From: Spinacia oleracea
Taxonomy: Eukaryota; Streptophyta; Magnoliopsida; Caryophyllales; Amaranthaceae
Length of the DNA: 64,000 nt
NCBI RefSeq assembly: GCF_020520425.1
Contig: NC_079491.1
Coordinates: 2,232,001 to 2,296,000, forward strand
Reading direction: 5' to 3'
Of this stretch, positions 59,871 to 64,000 are shown one piece after another; position 1 is the stretch's first letter; the number at the start of each line of letters is the position of its first letter. Below the pieces are notes generated by a model, which did no database searches, was not told where the DNA came from, and saw only the letters and a program-made list of their open reading frames with translations. The translations under genes were made by a program, and so were the position numbers.

Positions 59871-60420
59871 AGACCTCTGAGCAGATCGACGGATTTGAAG
59901 AGTCTGGAAATTAAAGAGTCTCTTAGCAGATCTACGGATTTGAAGAACTCGCAAAATTAAGGAGTCTCTTAGCAGATCTACGGATTTGAAGAACTCGCAA
60001 AATTAAGGAGTCTCTTAGCAGATCTACGGATTTGAAGAACTCGCAAAATTAAAGAGTCTCTTAGCAGATCTACGGATTTGAAGAACTCGCAAAATTAAGG
60101 AGTCTCTTAGCAGATCTACGGATTTGAAGAACTCGCAAAATTAAGGAGTCTCTTAGCAGATCTACGGATTTGAAGAACTCGCAAAATTAAGGAGTCTCTT
60201 AGCAGATCTACGGATTTGAAGAACTCGCAAAATTAAGGAGTCTCTTAGCAGATCTACGGATTTGAAGAACTCGCAAAATTAAAGAGTCTCTTAGCAGATC
60301 TACGGATTTGAAGAACTCGCAAAGTTAAAGAGTCTCTTAGCAGATCTGCGGATTGGAAGAACTCGCAAATTAAAAAGTCTCTTAACAGATCTACGGATTT
60401 GAAGAGCTCGCAAGATCAAA
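59871..60420 (+). repeat. 46-bp tandem repeat array in the retrotransposon
   Basis: About 11 units of GAGTCTCTTAGCAGATCTACGG... with starts at 59916, 59962, 60008, 60054, 60100, 60146, 60192, 60238, 60284, 60330 and 60375. Inner units are almost identical; the outer ones decay. Tandem repeats between pol and the 3' LTR are usual for Tat elements. Confidence 0.95.
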
Positions 60421-60790
60421 GGGTTTTTAGCAAGTCTACAGAAAGAAGAGCTCGAAAAGTCCACGGATTCAAAGACTTAAAATTGCGAAAGTACAAAATT
60501 GAAAAGAAGCAGCCAAGTAACAAACATTCATTTTTCATTCAATATTTGGGGGAAGTACAAATACATCAAACAAACTCGGTACATACCCGAGGACCCTCAA
60601 AAATTGAAAACAAAATGAAACAGTTAAAATCGGCAGCCATCAACAGACAATACCGGCCTACCGAAGTACTAAGAAAGCAAAAAGAAATGAGTACAACGCA
60701 GCGCCGAGGCAAAAGGGGGAAAGGCAAGCACACATTCGGAAGTCCTCAACTGGAACCGACCGACTCTGAAGAAGACGACTGCCCGAATCC
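60421..60790. other. Region between tandem array and antisense gene
   Basis: Likely the 3' untranslated region of the antisense gene (- strand AATGAA near 60540). The + strand open frame here is a shadow. Confidence 0.4.
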
Positions 60791-63700
60791 CTAACTCTTG
60801 GGAGTCTCAGGAGCAGCCCATAGGGGAGCATCCTTCGAAGAACCCCCAGCAGTAGTATCACCCTCGGAAGTCGCCTTCTGGGCCCGAGCCTCTGCAAGAG
60901 CAGCTTGGCGTTCAGCTTCAGCTTCGTCTCGATCAGCTTGGCATTCCACCAAGTGGTCCTGGGCCTGCATCCAGAGGGGAACTTTCTCGTTCCAAGGGAA
61001 ATGAGGCATGTGCTTCGCAAACATGCGCCGAGCACCCAGGATACCATTCCAGTATTGCTCTCTACACTGATCAGCAGTATAGAGATCAACTCGCTCTTGC
61101 TCCAACCTCCGAATGTAGTCGTCTTTTTCCTGGAGCTTCAGCCGAAGAACAGGCACCTTATCAGCTTGCTGCTGGATCAGCTCCCGATGCTTGATAAAAT
61201 GGCAGAGCCTCAACTCTGCCTCTTTGCTCTCCTTATCGGCCGCTTCAAATTTAGACTTCATCTCCTGTAAGAGTCTATCTTTTTCTTCAAGTTCGCTAGC
61301 GAACTTAGCGGCCATGTCCTTCTTTTCCTCATCGAAGGAAGCTATCTTCTCAGCATCCTCTTCAACTCGGAAGATAAGCTTGCCAACCTCGACCCCGATC
61401 TTCTCAGCAGACTCTCTAGCCTCGCGACTATACTGAAGGTATAGCTGCTTGACTTCCACAAGCTCGGAGAGGAGTTACCCAGCCTTCTGGTCCAAGATAG
61501 GAATATCACGAGCATAAGCCTCCCGATATTTCCTCAGTTGTTTCTCCTCAACCGAGCTGCACTCGGAAGCGAACGAGGACCAGAAAACAGCCTGGGGGCG
61601 AAGGAAAGATGAGCAAAAATAGGAAAAGAATAAAACAAAAACACAACTCAAAAGGAAAAATCCAGAAATTACCTCGTTCAGATAGTACTGGGCCATCATA
61701 GCCGGATTCCTCTCTTCAGCCCCAGGAACCCTCCACTGCGGGTTAGCACGAAGAAGATTCTCCCGAGCAGCTTCGGGGCCCACCAAGGATCCCACGTGAG
61801 CCAGGGGGTCCTCTCCCAAAACCGGAGCCCTGGCATACCGAGCCATCGCCTCCCTTACTTCTTCGGGGATCCGTTTCAGCGGAACATCCGAACAAGGGTC
61901 AGCATGGATCAGCCTATCCAAGGCCGAGGTAGAAGTAGAACCCAAAGTTGAGTGGCGCCTCTTCCTCGTCAGACCTTTCTCGGGCTGCTCCTCCTCTCCA
62001 GCAGAGGGAACCTCTTTCTGGACCTCGAGAACCGCAGCATCGGGGCCCGAAAGATCTACCATCTCCTTGTCTGGACTCTTCTCTCTTTCGAAAGGAAGAT
62101 CAGCAGACTCCTTCTTCTCCTCAGCTACCTCAGGGACATCCGAGCCAGGAGCAAAATCGGCTTCAATCGCCTCCATCACCTTGGTGATATCCTGGATTTC
62201 GATCCCCAAAACAGCAGATGGCTTCAGCGGAGAGGGGATGGTATCTTCCTCGATCAGCGGCTGATCCACGGGCGGCGGTTCAGCAACCACCACACTCTTT
62301 AACTTCTGCCCTGGCAAGGGCATGAAGTGAAGAAGATTCTTAGGAGGAGGCATGACTTCCGAAACCGCTTCCTACATGGCAAGCGTTCAAAGATCAGTTT
62401 CGGAAAAGGGGAGGAAGGATTACAAGAAAACTCCCAAGTCAGAGACCCCTTACCTTCTCCGAAGGCTGGGAAACCTTTGCCTTCTTCGGATGCGCAGATG
62501 ACCTCAGAAGAGTGCTACCCTTCCTTTTTCTTTGATCCTAAAAGAAAAGGGAAACCGAGGGTCAATAAGCTTAAGAAGAGGACAAGGGGGAAATAAAGAA
62601 AAAACAAGGTGAAATACCCGGTTCCTAGATAAAGAAAAATCTATCCGGGCCGGAGACGAAACCGAAGGAACGGCACGCGGCACAGCGTCAGTCCCAGGAC
62701 CCTAGAAAAATGGTCCAGGACCAAGACGTTAGCCGACGGCCAACCAAAAAGAAAAAGACAAACAGAAACCGAGCCTATAAGTAAACACTCACCGGATCCG
62801 AAGTTGTCTTCAACACAGGAAGCACAACCTTCACGGGAACAGCTTCAAAAGAGGAGGCAGAATCACACGGATTAGCTCGAACTTCGGATATCCGAGCAAC
62901 ACCCGAGGGAGACAACACGTAATCCTTCAGGCGAGGATTACGAGGATTATCTTTTCCAAACTTGTACTCAGGAGCCGGGTCGTGGATAGTCTTCAAATCC
63001 AAAGAAATGCCCAACTTCTTAGGATCAATGCAGCTAAAGCCGTACTCTGCAAAAACAAAGCACAAAATATGTCAGTAAAACGAAACAGGAAAGAGAAGGA
63101 CAAACTCACTGAAAAAACGGTCCCAGCCGAAGACACCTACCCCTGTCAAAAATCCTGCTGAGAACGGCAACAGCAAGAATGTCCTCCCGCAAAATGTAAT
63201 TAAGGTTCGGGAGCCAGCTAGACGGCAGTCTATAATTATCCCCCTGAGCCAAGAACCACTGAAGGAGATCCACATAGTGGCGATGATTCCGATCCGGAGC
63301 TGCCACGCCCCTCATATCAGGATCAGGAGCCACGAACCACTTTGGAGGACGATAAAAATTGGGATGCTTCGGATCCGTCGGCACACGAACGAGCAACCAC
63401 TCCGTCTTCCAATTGTGGTCAGAGCTAAGGTAAGGGTACGCCGTAATGTAGTTCGGCTCCCCCCTCTTTCGGGACTTTTTGTTGACGATGGTCCACCAAC
63501 CATACCCATCACCCTTGGAAGCATGATTGAGAACCAGATCATGAAGATCCCGAAAAACAGCGACAGAGCAAGGGAAATTGACAAAGTCACACACCCCTCT
63601 AAATCCGATTATGTGCCTCATAGATTTGGGTGTAAGCTGGGCCAAACTAATGTTGTACGACACCAAGAGCTCGGATACGAACGAATCCAAGGGAAAACGG

Positions 63701-64000
63701 AGACCATTATCCAAATGATGAGTGTACACGGAAATGAATCCTCTCGGTGGATGGGTCACCCGAGGACGCTCCTGTTCAGGAAGCTCGCACCAGTACCTCA
63801 AGGCATGCTGAATTCCGTATAGCTCCTCGGCCTTCCGATGATAATTCCCCAACTTCGCTTCTACCAACCAGTCACCACTGACCGATTTCTCCAACGGACC
63901 ATCGATCTTGGTGGTCTCGTGCAAAATTGAGGCATACTTGCCCTTCGGATCAGCTTCCGTCCAATGAACTGGAAACTCAGGGTAATGACGACGAACACCC
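60791..64000 (-). CDS. Antisense multi-exon gene of the retrotransposon (Transposase_28-like plus coiled coil), partial
   Basis: Six exons on the - strand: 64000(+)-63141, 63046-62793, 62701-62618, 62537-62454, 62371-61673 and 61591-60791, with GT-AG borders and matching phases (1 at the first junction, 0 after). The 5' end is outside the window. Exon 1 has LRFPLDSFVSELLVSYNI and SMRHIIGFRGVCDF, matching the putative gypsy-type transposon domain (Transposase_28), an accessory protein of Tat elements with unknown role. The middle is acidic and proline-rich, with a basic RKRRHS patch. Exon 6 is a long coiled coil (EEKKDMAAKFASELEEKDRL, KLQEKDDYIRRLEQERVDLY). One in-frame TAA at 61475-61477 truncates it. 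The last intron (81 nt) is open and divisible by three, so retention keeps the frame. Exon borders are my reading of splice motifs. Confidence 0.75.

Larger units (their letters stand above)
53254..64000 (+). mobile_element. Ty3/gypsy LTR retrotransposon, Tat lineage (partial: 3' end outside window)
   Basis: Starts with a TG...-type LTR inside the transporter exon. Order: LTR, primer site, gag, protease, RT, RNase H, second RNase H, integrase, tandem repeats, long antisense gene. The second RNase H after the usual one, and an antisense gene downstream of pol, are marks of the Tat (Retand/Ogre-type) lineage. More than 10.7 kb lie in the window without a 3' LTR. Defects: gag-pol frame break near 55309, stop at 56809-56811, and stop in the antisense gene at 61475-61477. 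AAGAG (53249-53253) is the expected 5-bp target site. Confidence 0.93.

Noticed and set aside
59871..60420. CRISPR-like regular repeats
   Set aside because: Units are directly tandem with no unique spacers and lie in a plant retrotransposon.
60905..62302. + strand frames opposite the antisense gene
   Set aside because: Low-complexity shadows (Ser/Leu-rich reverse of a coiled coil).

Overview
This is AT-rich nuclear DNA of a flowering plant, almost certainly a eudicot. The evidence is split genes with GT-AG introns, two plant-only LOB-domain genes, a CCA-less nuclear tRNA-Phe gene, and a dense load of plant transposon families (Stowaway, Tourist, CACTA, Mutator-like and hAT-like MITEs, SINEs, a LINE tail, and a Tat-lineage Ty3/gypsy retrotransposon). 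The repeat style is compatible with Caryophyllales/Amaranthaceae, but the sequence alone does not prove that.

Layout. 1-3.8 kb: last two recognisable exons of a class 3 lipase (mono/diacylglycerol lipase type), with a 5'-truncated LINE in the intron between them. 3.8-21.9 kb: no gene found; a graveyard of small DNA transposons. 22.0-23.2 kb: a two-exon LBD transcription factor (LBD29/LBD17-like, + strand). 27.64 kb: tRNA-Phe(GAA), - strand. 33.8-35.3 kb: a second two-exon LBD factor (LBD16-like, - strand), convergent with the first. 36-48 kb: gene-poor, with MITEs, a SINE and local duplications. 48.1-50.8 kb: an intact three-exon AVT1-type amino acid transporter (415 residues). 51.7-53.25 kb: two broken relatives of it. 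The first is an internally deleted scrap between inverted-repeat arms. The second is cut in exon 2 by a retrotransposon starting at 53254. 53.25 kb to the window edge: that retrotransposon, still without a 3' LTR at 64000.

The retrotransposon has a 5' LTR, a tRNA-Asp-type primer site, gag, then protease, reverse transcriptase, RNase H, a second (Tat-type) RNase H and integrase. After these come a 46-bp tandem repeat array and a long multi-exon gene on the opposite strand. Gag-pol is broken by a small deletion in the gag zinc knuckle and by a stop in the reverse transcriptase. The antisense gene keeps consistent splice sites and phases across six exons apart from one in-frame stop.

The most interesting structural signal is a set of non-autonomous elements (4161-4462, 10230-10603, 13462-14123, 20348-20630, 40786-41432, and probably 6536-8030). 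They share a plan: 9-bp target duplications (perfect in four), short divergent ends, then a self-complementary hairpin a short distance inside each end. In four complete cases the distance is identical on the two sides. Their interiors are often minisatellites. Three or four of them also share a KTCTT motif at positions 7-11 from the end. They look Mutator-like but the architecture is unusual.
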